From assembly GCA_029061225.1 (NCBI GenBank), contig JAIDSM010000135.1, forward strand, positions 1 through 53,041: 53,041 bases of DNA, written 5' to 3'. The notes beneath the pieces are model-generated. The model did not search any database, had not been told where the DNA came from, and saw nothing but the letters and a program-made list of their open reading frames with translations. The stretch is from Muribaculaceae bacterium. GTDB taxonomy: Bacteria; Bacteroidota; Bacteroidia; Bacteroidales; Muribaculaceae. Shown in pieces: positions 41,385 to 48,982 of the stretch (its first letter is position 1; each line of letters begins with the position of its first letter). A program made the position numbers and the translations under genes.

Positions 41385-43931
41385 ATGATTAATAAACTGA
41401 CAGCAGCTATGACTGCGTCTGCCATCGCCCTATCATTCTTTACGATGAGGGGCGATGACGCATCTGTAAGGTTTGATGCCTACAAGGTGTCGCCTTCCGT
41501 CGGCCTGCGACTTCCGGTGATTCCCGCCGACTCCGTTTTTTCCTCTAAAAATGCCTTCAGCAATGACATGCTTCTTTCCGTGGCCAACCGGAAGCTTGAG
41601 AAGCCGGGTGCCGACTGGATGGATGCCGCAGCAGACACAGCTTTCTCTGTTGCGTTCCCCAAGGCTGTCGGCGACCCGGTTTTGCGTACGCTTGCCACAC
41701 GACTTCGTCCTTCTCGCTACGTCAGCGGCAAGCTACGTCTGAAGTCTAATGTGATGGCTCAGCTTTACAACGGTTCGTCGAGTCTGCTGAAGGTAACGTC
41801 TGCTGACTCCGTAGGTAGCTGGAAGGATGTTGATATCGAACTTGAACCGGCGGAGACTGCCGATCTTTTTGTGACATTTATATCATTTCCGGAAGATCCT
41901 GCCGATCCGGCAATCGCGCTCGAGTTTGTGCCTGATGCGGAGTTCGGGGATGTGGAATTCTCTCATGGACCCTCGATAAAGAAACGCTTCCGCATCGATG
42001 AGTCTGCTCTCGGGGAGCGAGTACGCAGTGTCTCTGTATCTCCGGATGGCAGATTCATGGTGGTCCGCTATTATAATATGTATGGAGAGGGAAAGTATAA
42101 GTCGTGGGCTGTCCTTCAGGAGTGCGCCTCGGGAAAGACCGTAAGCGTGAATATTCCCATGAACTCTTTCTGGATGGATAAAGGGAGCAGGCTTTGCTAT
42201 ACTGAGTCTACAGATGACACATACTCCCTGTACTCACTCGATGCCTCCACCATGCGGCAGACCCTCTTGGCCAAGGATCTCCCGGAGAGCAGTTTCTTCA
42301 TGAGCCCCGACGAGAGTTTCCTTATCTTCCACAAGTATGTGGAAGGTACCAAAGACAGCGGTCCGCTGCTGCGCCTCCGTAATCCGGACGATCGCCTCAG
42401 AGGTCATCGTGACAGATACTATCTTGAGCGTTATGATCTGAAGACAGGTATCCGTCAACCCCTTACTTATGCCGGCAACTCGACTACTGTATATGACGTT
42501 TCTCCCGACAGCAGGAAACTCATATATGGATCTGTCACCGAGAAAATGGATGTCTTCCCCTTCTATTTTCAGGATATCATGCAGCTCGACCTTCAGACGC
42601 TTGCCGTGGACACTCTTGTGAAGGCGGATCCTTATCTACGGTCGGTGACTTATTCTCCGGATGGAAAGCGTCTTTTCATCACGGGAGGACCTGAGTCATT
42701 GAATGGTGTAGGAAAGAACAACGGCGGACATAAATACAGCAACGATTACGATGTGCAGGGTTTCATACTCGATATCGCCGACAAGTCAGTGCGTCCTATG
42801 ACCCGCGATTTCAATCCTTCCATAGAAGGAGAACCTGTATGGAATCGGGCTGATGGCCAGGTGTATTTCCGTGCTTCGGATGGGTTTGACCTCAACGTGT
42901 ACTCCATGAATCCGAATTCCGGTAAAATATCTAAGTTTGATTTCGGAATGCCTTACATCAACGGTTTCTCAATCGGTCTCGACGAATCGAGATGGATAGC
43001 GGCTGTCGGATCGGATTATCATTACGCAGGTCGTGCCGAGATGTTGGATGCGAAGAATGGTAAATTGCGCATTATTGATGATCCTTACACGGCGGAATTC
43101 CCCGATCTTCAGCCCGGAGAGGCTTCCTCATGGACGTTTAAGGCTTCTGACGGCACAACTATCGACTGCATGCAGGTGCTTCCTCCGGACTTCGACCCCA
43201 AGAAGAAGTATCCGATGATAGTTTACTATTATGGAGGTTGCTCGCCAAGCCAGCGATATGTCAGCGTCTACGATCCGCAGATATTCGCATCGCGCGGCTA
43301 TGTCACTCTGGTGATGAATCCTTCCGGCGCCTACGGTTATGGTCAGGAGTTTTCAGCCCGCCATGCCAACGCATGGGGTAAGCGTACGGCAGAAGATATA
43401 ATCGAAGGTGTCAAGGAATACTGCAGGACTCACGACTTCGTCGACGATAAGAAAATCGGTTGTCTTGGTGCCAGCTACGGAGGATTCATGACCCAGTATC
43501 TCCAGACTCTTACGGATATCTTTGCTGCAGCCGTATCTCATGCCGGCATCTCCGACGTGACTTCATATTGGGGCGAGGGCAACTGGGGGTATTCCTACAA
43601 TACTACCGCAGCTCCCGAATCATATCCATGGAATAATCCCGACCTCTTCACCAAGCAGGGTTCCCTTTTCAACGCCGATAAGATCCATACTCCCATTCTC
43701 CTCCTTCATGGAAACGCTGATACCAATGTGCCGATTGGAGAGAGCATTCAGCTCTTCAACGCGCTCCGTATCCTCGGACGTGACGTGGAGTTCATTCAGG
43801 TGGATGGCGAAAACCACTATATTTCCGACTACGACAAGCGTCAGCCCTGGCATGCTGCCATTATGGCTTGGTTTGCCAAGTATCTGCAGGATGCACCCCA
43901 GTGGTGGGACTCAATGTATCCCGACAACTGA
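41385..43931 (+). CDS. S9 family prolyl oligopeptidase / dipeptidyl-peptidase IV-like, exported
   Basis: An 848-residue exported serine peptidase. It has an N-terminal hydrophobic segment (about 5-21), a beta-propeller region (about 190-570) and a C-terminal alpha/beta hydrolase domain (about 590-848). The catalytic triad is visible: Ser697 in GASYGGF, Asp779 in NADTNV and His811 in GENHYI. Such enzymes remove dipeptides after proline or alanine, or act as acylaminoacyl peptidases, supporting amino acid scavenging. The signal peptide is atypical (ends near MRGDDA), and the N-terminal 150 residues have no match that I recognise. Confidence 0.92.
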   Translation: MINKLTAAMTASAIALSFFTMRGDDASVRFDAYKVSPSVGLRLPVIPADSVFSSKNAFSNDMLLSVANRKLEKPGADWMDAAADTAFSVAFPKAVGDPVLRTLATRLRPSRYVSGKLRLKSNVMAQLYNGSSSLLKVTSADSVGSWKDVDIELEPAETADLFVTFISFPEDPADPAIALEFVPDAEFGDVEFSHGPSIKKRFRIDESALGERVRSVSVSPDGRFMVVRYYNMYGEGKYKSWAVLQECASGKTVSVNIPMNSFWMDKGSRLCYTESTDDTYSLYSLDASTMRQTLLAKDLPESSFFMSPDESFLIFHKYVEGTKDSGPLLRLRNPDDRLRGHRDRYYLERYDLKTGIRQPLTYAGNSTTVYDVSPDSRKLIYGSVTEKMDVFPFYFQDIMQLDLQTLAVDTLVKADPYLRSVTYSPDGKRLFITGGPESLNGVGKNNGGHKYSNDYDVQGFILDIADKSVRPMTRDFNPSIEGEPVWNRADGQVYFRASDGFDLNVYSMNPNSGKISKFDFGMPYINGFSIGLDESRWIAAVGSDYHYAGRAEMLDAKNGKLRIIDDPYTAEFPDLQPGEASSWTFKASDGTTIDCMQVLPPDFDPKKKYPMIVYYYGGCSPSQRYVSVYDPQIFASRGYVTLVMNPSGAYGYGQEFSARHANAWGKRTAEDIIEGVKEYCRTHDFVDDKKIGCLGASYGGFMTQYLQTLTDIFAAAVSHAGISDVTSYWGEGNWGYSYNTTAAPESYPWNNPDLFTKQGSLFNADKIHTPILLLHGNADTNVPIGESIQLFNALRILGRDVEFIQVDGENHYISDYDKRQPWHAAIMAWFAKYLQDAPQWWDSMYPDN

Positions 43932-43952
43932 TAATGTTTTTCAAATGACTTG

Positions 43953-43979
43953 GTAGGGACGCACGGTTCGTGCGTCCGC
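43953..43979 (+). repeat. 27-bp palindromic interspersed repeat, copy 2
   Basis: GTAGGGACGCA, CGGTTCG, TGCGTCCGC; GGACGCACG can pair with CGTGCGTCC. It lies in the 87-bp gap between the S9 peptidase and the GHL10 gene. Confidence 0.85.
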
Positions 43980-44018
43980 TACTGTATTTTTTACTGAACA
44001 GTCTTTGTGTATTTGTCT

Positions 44019-45515
44019 ATGAAACTACGATTGATTCTATTTTCGATTCTCCTTCCCTTTCTTGCCTCTGCCGCCTCCAATCCCAAACGAGAATTTCGGG
44101 GAGCATGGCTGCATATCATCGGACAGACCCAATATATGAATACCCAGAAGAAGGGTACGGCTCAGTTGAAGGCTTATATCGCCGACCAGATTGACCGGCT
44201 TCACCGCGCAGGATGCAACGCGATTATATTTCAGGTGCGTCCTACAGCAGATGCAGCGTATATCAGTGATATAGAACCATGGTCGAGCTGGATTACAGGG
44301 AAAAGGGGAGTGGCCCCTGCTCCTCTTTGGGATCCCCTTGAATTCGCCATAGAAGAAGCCCACAAGCGGGGCATGGAGCTTCATGCATGGCTAAATCCAT
44401 ATCGTGTGACGTCATCTCCGAAAGAGGTGCTTCCTGCAGATCACATATCCAATAAGTATCCCGAACGCTTTTTCAAGTATGACGGTAAGGTGTTCTTCGA
44501 TCCGGCTTATCAGGAAAACCGCGATTATATATGCGAGGTTGTGAAAGACATCACCTCCCGCTATGATGTGGATGCCATACATATCGATGACTATTTCTAC
44601 CCGTACCCGACCGCTGGAGTAAATATTCCCGACGATGCCTCCTACGCTAAGTTTGGAGGAGGCATGAATAGGGCCGACTGGCGCCGTCATAATGTCGACC
44701 TTCTCATAGAGCAGATGAACAATACTATAAAGGAAACTAAACCATGGGTTCGTTTCGGTGTAAGTCCTTTCGGTATATGGCGCAATAAGAAGACCGATCC
44801 GCGAGGTTCGGATTCCAATGGCCTTCAGAACTACGACGGACTCTATGCCGACGTCCTTCTGTGGGCTAAGAACGGATGGGTCGACTATCTTGCCCCGCAG
44901 CTCTATTGGACACTCGATTTCAAGGCTGCTCCGAGTCGCCACCTGGCTCATTGGTGGAATGATAACTCTTATGGAGTCGATGTATTCATAGGGCAGGATG
45001 TGCAGCGCACCATGAACACGGCCGATCCCAAAGCTGGCGACTCCAATGAACTCGCCACAAAAGTGAAGCTTTCACGCGATCTTCCGAATATCAAGGGTAA
45101 TGTATGGTGGCATGGCTATTGGGTGACTGGCAATATGAAGGGAGTAGCGGATTCGCTCGCCTACGTGCATCAGAACACGGTCGCCCTTCCTCCCGCGTAT
45201 GGCGATCAGAAAGTTAAGCCGTCCCCTGTAAGCAATCTCCGACTCACTAAGAAGGATGGTAAGGCTTATCTTGAGTGGGATGCCGCTGCCAAGTCGCAGA
45301 AAGCTACTGATCCGGTTCGATTCGTAGTCTATTCTTTTCTTGATGATGAAGAGACCGACATCGACAATGTAGAGGCGATAATGCTGATGACTCCGCGCAA
45401 GGAGTATCTTGTGGCAGATGAAGATGATGACTCGCTTGTCAAGGGCATGCGTTTTGCAGTCACTGCTCTTGATCGTTTCAACCGGGAATCAAAACCCGTC
45501 GAAATCACCTTCTGA
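44019..45515 (+). CDS. GHL10 family glycoside hydrolase-like protein (DUF187), secreted
   Basis: A 498-residue exported protein with a signal peptide (about 1-18, ending ASAAS), a TIM-barrel GHL10 domain (about 24-330: FRGAWLHIIG, NAIIFQVRPTADAAY, HAWLNPYR, DAIHIDDYFYPYP, WVDYLAPQLYW) and a C-terminal fibronectin type III-like domain (about 395-498). YngK-like members act on or bind peptidoglycan or other glycans; the conserved Asp pair in HIDDYFYP is the likely catalytic site. I choose the ATG at 44019, directly before the signal peptide, over an in-frame GTG at 44007. Confidence 0.9.
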   Translation: MKLRLILFSILLPFLASAASNPKREFRGAWLHIIGQTQYMNTQKKGTAQLKAYIADQIDRLHRAGCNAIIFQVRPTADAAYISDIEPWSSWITGKRGVAPAPLWDPLEFAIEEAHKRGMELHAWLNPYRVTSSPKEVLPADHISNKYPERFFKYDGKVFFDPAYQENRDYICEVVKDITSRYDVDAIHIDDYFYPYPTAGVNIPDDASYAKFGGGMNRADWRRHNVDLLIEQMNNTIKETKPWVRFGVSPFGIWRNKKTDPRGSDSNGLQNYDGLYADVLLWAKNGWVDYLAPQLYWTLDFKAAPSRHLAHWWNDNSYGVDVFIGQDVQRTMNTADPKAGDSNELATKVKLSRDLPNIKGNVWWHGYWVTGNMKGVADSLAYVHQNTVALPPAYGDQKVKPSPVSNLRLTKKDGKAYLEWDAAAKSQKATDPVRFVVYSFLDDEETDIDNVEAIMLMTPRKEYLVADEDDDSLVKGMRFAVTALDRFNRESKPVEITF

Positions 45516-45594
45516 TCCTCACCCCCTAAGTTGTTATTCAAATTAAATACATAATTTCATAAATGTTTTATCTTCTGAATTCCAGAGACTAACA

Positions 45595-45678
45595 ATTATG
45601 CATTATGAATTATGCATTCCTACTTAACCCTTAACTCTTAACCCTTAACTCTTAACCCTTAACCCTTAACCCTTAAAT
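45595..45678. repeat. 7-bp tandem repeats abutting a start codon (ATTATGC x3, CTTAACC/T x8)
   Basis: Three units ATTATGC/ATTATGA (45595-45615) are followed by eight consecutive units (45623-45678): CTTAACC and CTTAACT alternating, three CTTAACC in a row, and a last CTTAAAT whose final AT belongs to the ATG of the next gene. The repeat thus forms the whole ribosome-landing region of the DUF2400 gene. Confidence 0.9.
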
Positions 45679-46432
45679 GAAACAGTTTCTTGATGAGCAG
45701 GCTGCCCTTATCAATCGTCCGGAGTTTATTCCTGAGGATCCGGTGCAGTTTCCGAGAAGATTCGATAAGCTGCAGGATATAGAGATCGTCTCTCTGCTTG
45801 CTTCCTTGATAGCATGGGGCAAGCGGAGCATGATATGCCGCGACGCCGAAAGGCTGATCTCCCTTATGGAGCATGACCCTTATAACTACGTGATGGATGA
45901 AGGTTATCTTGACCTTGATCCTGCTCAGAACATCCACCGCACTTTCTTCGCCCGCGATCTTCAGCATCTCCTGACCGGTCTTCGCGAGATCTATCGCCGC
46001 TATCCTTCGCTTGATGCGTTCAGTGCGGCTGTGAATGCGGCGGATGATCCCGCTCCTGCATGGAAACTTGTAGGAGAGATGCAGAAGATCATCACCGATG
46101 CTAATGGGGGAGTGGTCTCTAAGCGTGGTCTACCCAACAATCTGAAGCAGACTGCCCTGAAACGGGTAAATATGGCTCTTCGATGGCTCGTCCGCGACGA
46201 TGGCATTGTCGACATGGGAGTATGGAGTTCCATACCCAAGTCAAAGCTCTATATCCCGCTTGACGTTCACGTCGGCAATACAGCCCGGGATCTTGGCCTC
46301 CTCACTCGGAAACAGGATGACCGAAAAGCCGTGGAAGAACTTACGGAAGTGCTCCGAAAGTTCCGTCCCGACGATCCGTCATATTATGACTATGCCCTTT
46401 TCGGCATCGGAGTCAACGGCAAAAAAATTTAA
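45677..46432 (+). CDS. DUF2400 / TIGR02757 family protein
   Basis: A 251-residue cytosolic protein. Landmarks of the family are IEIVSLLASLIAWGKR, KRVNMALRWLVRDD, PLDVHVGNTARDLGL and DDPSYYDYALFGIGV near the C-terminus. The last two segments resemble the helix-hairpin-helix/glycosylase fold (the V-x-V-D-x-H-V layout), so a DNA-repair role has been guessed for the family, but none is established as far as I know. The ATG is formed by the end of a 7-bp repeat array. The downstream neighbour is convergent. Confidence 0.85.
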   Translation: MKQFLDEQAALINRPEFIPEDPVQFPRRFDKLQDIEIVSLLASLIAWGKRSMICRDAERLISLMEHDPYNYVMDEGYLDLDPAQNIHRTFFARDLQHLLTGLREIYRRYPSLDAFSAAVNAADDPAPAWKLVGEMQKIITDANGGVVSKRGLPNNLKQTALKRVNMALRWLVRDDGIVDMGVWSSIPKSKLYIPLDVHVGNTARDLGLLTRKQDDRKAVEELTEVLRKFRPDDPSYYDYALFGIGVNGKKI

Positions 46433-46448
46433 GTTTTTCGTTTGATTT

Positions 46449-46475
46449 GTAGGGACGCACGGCTCGTGCGTCCGC
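46449..46475 (+). repeat. 27-bp palindromic interspersed repeat, copy 3
   Basis: GTAGGGACGCA, CGGCTCG, TGCGTCCGC, with a 9-bp stem GGACGCACG/CGTGCGTCC and loop GCT. It lies between the convergent DUF2400 and phosphopantetheinyl transferase genes, where it could act as a bidirectional 3'-end hairpin. Confidence 0.85.
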
Positions 46476-46489
46476 AATCGCGTGTGTTA

Positions 46490-47170
46490 TTATAGTGGAT
46501 ACCTGGCTATTTTTCCTGAAAAAGCCAATGTAACGATGTGACCCTCAAATTCCCAAGAGCTGAGCAACATCTCCATGTCACCATCGGCAGTTTTAATCAA
46601 CCCCCTTCCGTATTTATTGGATGAGGCAGACTTAATGCTGGAAGCGATGAGTGGTAGTTTCGTTATCCTATAGTCCTCCTTCCAATCCCTTGCATTCCCC
46701 ATATCCGCTTTGTATAGGGCTTCCTTGCATGTCCAGGCAAGGATGTGGGTCATTACGTCCCGCTCTGTCGCATTGTCGATGTCCTTTACCTCCGGCAGCA
46801 ATGATTTTTCATTATCTGAAAGGAACTTGTCTCGTATTTTAAGAACCTGGCTTCTGTCCTTTTTCTCAAGATCGATTCCGAGTGCCGTACGCGCGTTGAC
46901 GCATGTCAGATCTATGTCCGGAGTCTTGGGGAGTGACGCTATCACCATGCAGTGAGGGGTATGTGATATTGATATTCGCTGTGCGATTCCGTCAAGCACC
47001 GGAGCACCGCACTCCAGATGCTCTATCGACCGGTAATCTCCTTCAGCCTCAGAGAAAATCTGCAACGCGAAGAGTTTCCATACCTTTGCCGATTTTTCAT
47101 CAGCACCGTATATCGTTTCCACGGCTACGCCGCTGGGAGCCGTCTCCCTCTCATACATGAAATCCTCCAT
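46490..47170 (-). CDS. 4'-phosphopantetheinyl transferase superfamily protein
   Basis: A 226-residue Sfp-type enzyme that moves the phosphopantetheine arm of CoA onto acyl or peptidyl carrier proteins. The two metal/CoA motifs are visible: ALGIDLEK (about 112-119) and the WTCKEALYK motif (about 160-168). An AcpS is not in the window, so this could be the housekeeping or a specialised transferase. It lies downstream of gldE, an arrangement common in Bacteroidetes. Confidence 0.87.
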   Translation of the reverse strand: MEDFMYERETAPSGVAVETIYGADEKSAKVWKLFALQIFSEAEGDYRSIEHLECGAPVLDGIAQRISISHTPHCMVIASLPKTPDIDLTCVNARTALGIDLEKKDRSQVLKIRDKFLSDNEKSLLPEVKDIDNATERDVMTHILAWTCKEALYKADMGNARDWKEDYRITKLPLIASSIKSASSNKYGRGLIKTADGDMEMLLSSWEFEGHIVTLAFSGKIARYPL

Positions 47171-47234
47171 GGTATAATATTTGAGAATTTAAAGTAATCA
47201 ACTTGAATTATTACTCACCCCTTTCCCCTTATCT

Positions 47235-47269
47235 CTTAACTCTTAACCCTTAACTCTTAACTCTTAACT
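47235..47269. repeat. 7-bp tandem repeat array (CTTAACT/CTTAACC) entering the gldE stop
   Basis: Five units (CTTAACT, CTTAACC, CTTAACT, CTTAACT, CTTAACT) overlap the 3' end of gldE. The stop codon and the last codons (KVKS) are made of repeat sequence. It is the same unit as at 45623-45678, in the same plus-strand orientation. Confidence 0.85.
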
Positions 47270-48603
47270 TTAGACGCTCTGATCTTAGTGATGCGGTGCT
47301 TCTCCATCTGCATGATGAGGAAGCGGAACGGTCCTCGTTGCAGCGACTCCTTGTTTTCGGGGAAGTCACCCTTGATTTCCAGCATAAGACCCGCAAGGGT
47401 CTCGGCATCGCCGATGTCGCCCAGTTCCTCCTCCTCTGTTTCCGTCACGCGGCAGAAGTCGCTTATAGGTATCTTTGCGTCAAACACGTAGGTATCCGGC
47501 GATATCTTTCGGTAGAGGTTTTGGCTTTCATCATACTCGTCGTCGATTTCGCCTACGATCTCTTCAATGACGTCTTCGAGTGTCACGATTCCCTGAGTGT
47601 CGCCGTATTCGTCAATGACGATTGCCATATGGATCTTTTTTGTACGGAAATCCTCGAGCAGGTCATCAAGTGACCTGGATTCAGGTACGAAATAGGCATC
47701 CCTTATCAGAGCCTGCCATCTGAATTTCTCATCCTGTGTTCCGATATAGGGGAGAAGGTCTTTTGAATAGAGTATGCCCTTGATCGTGTCTTGTGTTCGG
47801 TCGTATACCGGAATGCGGCTGTAACCCGACTTTACGATTACGTCAAGAACTTCCTTGAAGTCAGCGTGATACTCGATATCTGTCACGTCTACTCGGGAGA
47901 TCATTATCTCGCTCGCTCCCTTCTCTCCGAAAGTCAGGATTCCCTCAAGCATCTCCTTGTCCTGCCCTTCCTGAAGGTCGGATATCTCAAGAGCCTTTTC
48001 AAGCTCGTCTGTGGTGAGGTTCTCCTGTTTCTTCGCGACTACCTTGTTGATGATGGTAGAAGACTTCACGAGCATTGCAGAGAGAGGAGTGAACAGGCTT
48101 GAGAAAAAGCCTATTCCGGATGCGGCCATGAGAGCCCACTTCATGCTGCGTCCCCTTGCTACGAGTTTCGGAAATATTTCACCGAAAAGAAGGAGAAGGA
48201 ATGTCAGCAATACGGTCTGCAGAAGAAATCCGACTACTGCCGAGTGAAACGTTACAGCCTGGTTGATTGCAAACGTCAGAAGCACTACCATCGTGATGTT
48301 TACAAGATTGTTTGCTATGAGGATGGTGGCGAGCAGTTTCTCCGGATTTTTAAGGAGTTTCAAGGCCTTCTTTGCCGAGGGATTGTCATCCTCCTCGAGT
48401 TCTTCGATGTCTGACTGAGAAAGACCGAAATAAGAAATTTCACTCCCCGACACGAAAGCGGAAAGGCAAAGGCAGATAAGGGCTATCAATACTATGACGC
48501 TCCAAGACGTCCAGTCTTCCGGAGCATGCAGTGATATTGCGGTAGATGCAAGCTGACTCGAGGCCAGCAGCGGACTGTGTGCAGGTAAAGGGTCTGTATC
48601 CAA
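47257..48603 (-). CDS. gldE: GldE-like CBS-domain membrane protein (CNNM/CorC/hemolysin family)
   Basis: A 448-residue protein with a CNNM-type membrane domain (about 35-185, four hydrophobic segments), paired CBS domains (about 200-330; ISRVDVTDIEYH, YSRIPVYD, MAIVIDEYGDTQGIVTLEDVIEEIVGEI) and a CorC_HlyC C-terminal domain (about 350-440). GldE supports GldD in gliding/type 9 secretion in flavobacteria; the wider family handles Mg(II) or Co(II). I choose the TTG at 48603 (MDTDP): the frame is open to 48660, but a full promoter at 48630-48661 lies inside that extension. The last codons come from the 7-bp repeat. Confidence 0.9.
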   Translation of the reverse strand: MDTDPLPAHSPLLASSQLASTAISLHAPEDWTSWSVIVLIALICLCLSAFVSGSEISYFGLSQSDIEELEEDDNPSAKKALKLLKNPEKLLATILIANNLVNITMVVLLTFAINQAVTFHSAVVGFLLQTVLLTFLLLLFGEIFPKLVARGRSMKWALMAASGIGFFSSLFTPLSAMLVKSSTIINKVVAKKQENLTTDELEKALEISDLQEGQDKEMLEGILTFGEKGASEIMISRVDVTDIEYHADFKEVLDVIVKSGYSRIPVYDRTQDTIKGILYSKDLLPYIGTQDEKFRWQALIRDAYFVPESRSLDDLLEDFRTKKIHMAIVIDEYGDTQGIVTLEDVIEEIVGEIDDEYDESQNLYRKISPDTYVFDAKIPISDFCRVTETEEEELGDIGDAETLAGLMLEIKGDFPENKESLQRGPFRFLIMQMEKHRITKIRASKVKS

Positions 48604-48629
48604 TTTTCTGTAATAGTTGGTTATGGATG

Positions 48630-48661
48630 CAAAATTACTATTTTTTGACCATTCTACCAAA
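48630..48661 (-). promoter_or_regulatory. Promoter of gldE
   Basis: On the minus strand TTTG (48661-48658), a 20-bp spacer and TAATTTTG (48637-48630) match the consensus. The predicted start near 48626 is 23 nt before the TTG start codon, and it rules out the longer gldE frame. Confidence 0.82.
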
Positions 48662-48711
48662 TATCCATCCTAAAATCTTCAATAATCGCGGGTATCAGCT
48701 GCGTACGGTCT

Positions 48712-48742
48712 ATTATGAATTATGCATTATGCATTATGAATT
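48712..48742. repeat. 7-bp tandem repeat array (ATTATGA/ATTATGC)
   Basis: Four and a half units: ATTATGA, ATTATGC, ATTATGC, ATTATGA, ATT. The same unit occurs at 45595-45615. It lies directly next to the T tract of the small-RNA terminator. Confidence 0.8.
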
Positions 48743-48859
48743 AAAAAAACGGCCGCCATTTTCACAAATGACTGCCGTTAAGTGCTTTCCATAATACATT
48801 TTACTAACCTAACATCATGAAACTAATTTCTTACTTTATACCATTAGAACAAAGTAAAC
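48743..48859 (-). ncRNA. Putative small RNA of about 117 nt
   Basis: The 322-bp gap between gldE and gluQ has no convincing gene but contains a minus-strand transcription unit: a promoter-like TTG-N20-AACCTTTG, a body with a long stem TTACTTT/AAAGTAA, and a terminator (AACGGC/GCCGTT plus CATTT/AAATG, loop TCAC) followed by seven T at 48749-48743. The body segment from about 48805 to 48860 looks like a sequence that I recall recurring in Bacteroides genomes, but I cannot name it. No ORF over a few codons lies on this strand. On the plus strand an 18-codon ORF begins at 48818 (MKLISYF...). Confidence 0.5.
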
Positions 48860-48862
48860 CCA

Positions 48863-48894
48863 CAAAGGTTTAAAATGAGTGTAATTTTTACAAT
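48863..48894 (-). promoter_or_regulatory. Promoter-like site for the putative small RNA
   Basis: ATTG (48894-48891), a 20-bp spacer and AACCTTTG (48870-48863) on the minus strand resemble the Bacteroidetes promoter with one mismatch in the -7 box. Confidence 0.45.
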
Positions 48895-48945
48895 TTTTAA
48901 TACTCCTTGTCCGTTCCTTATTCACATGGTCAATCATGATTGATC

Positions 48946-48980
48946 ATTAATCTTTAATCTTTAATCTTTAATATTTAATC
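48946..48980. repeat. 7-bp tandem repeat array (TTTAATC) before gluQ
   Basis: Five units: ATTAATC, TTTAATC, TTTAATC, TTTAATA, TTTAATC. It ends 2 bp before the TTG start codon of gluQ and so forms its translation-initiation region. Confidence 0.85.
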
Positions 48981-48982
48981 TT

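Noticed and set aside
48604-48660. Extension of gldE to the ATG at 48660
   Set aside because: The full promoter at 48630-48661 lies inside it, so that ATG would not be transcribed from it.
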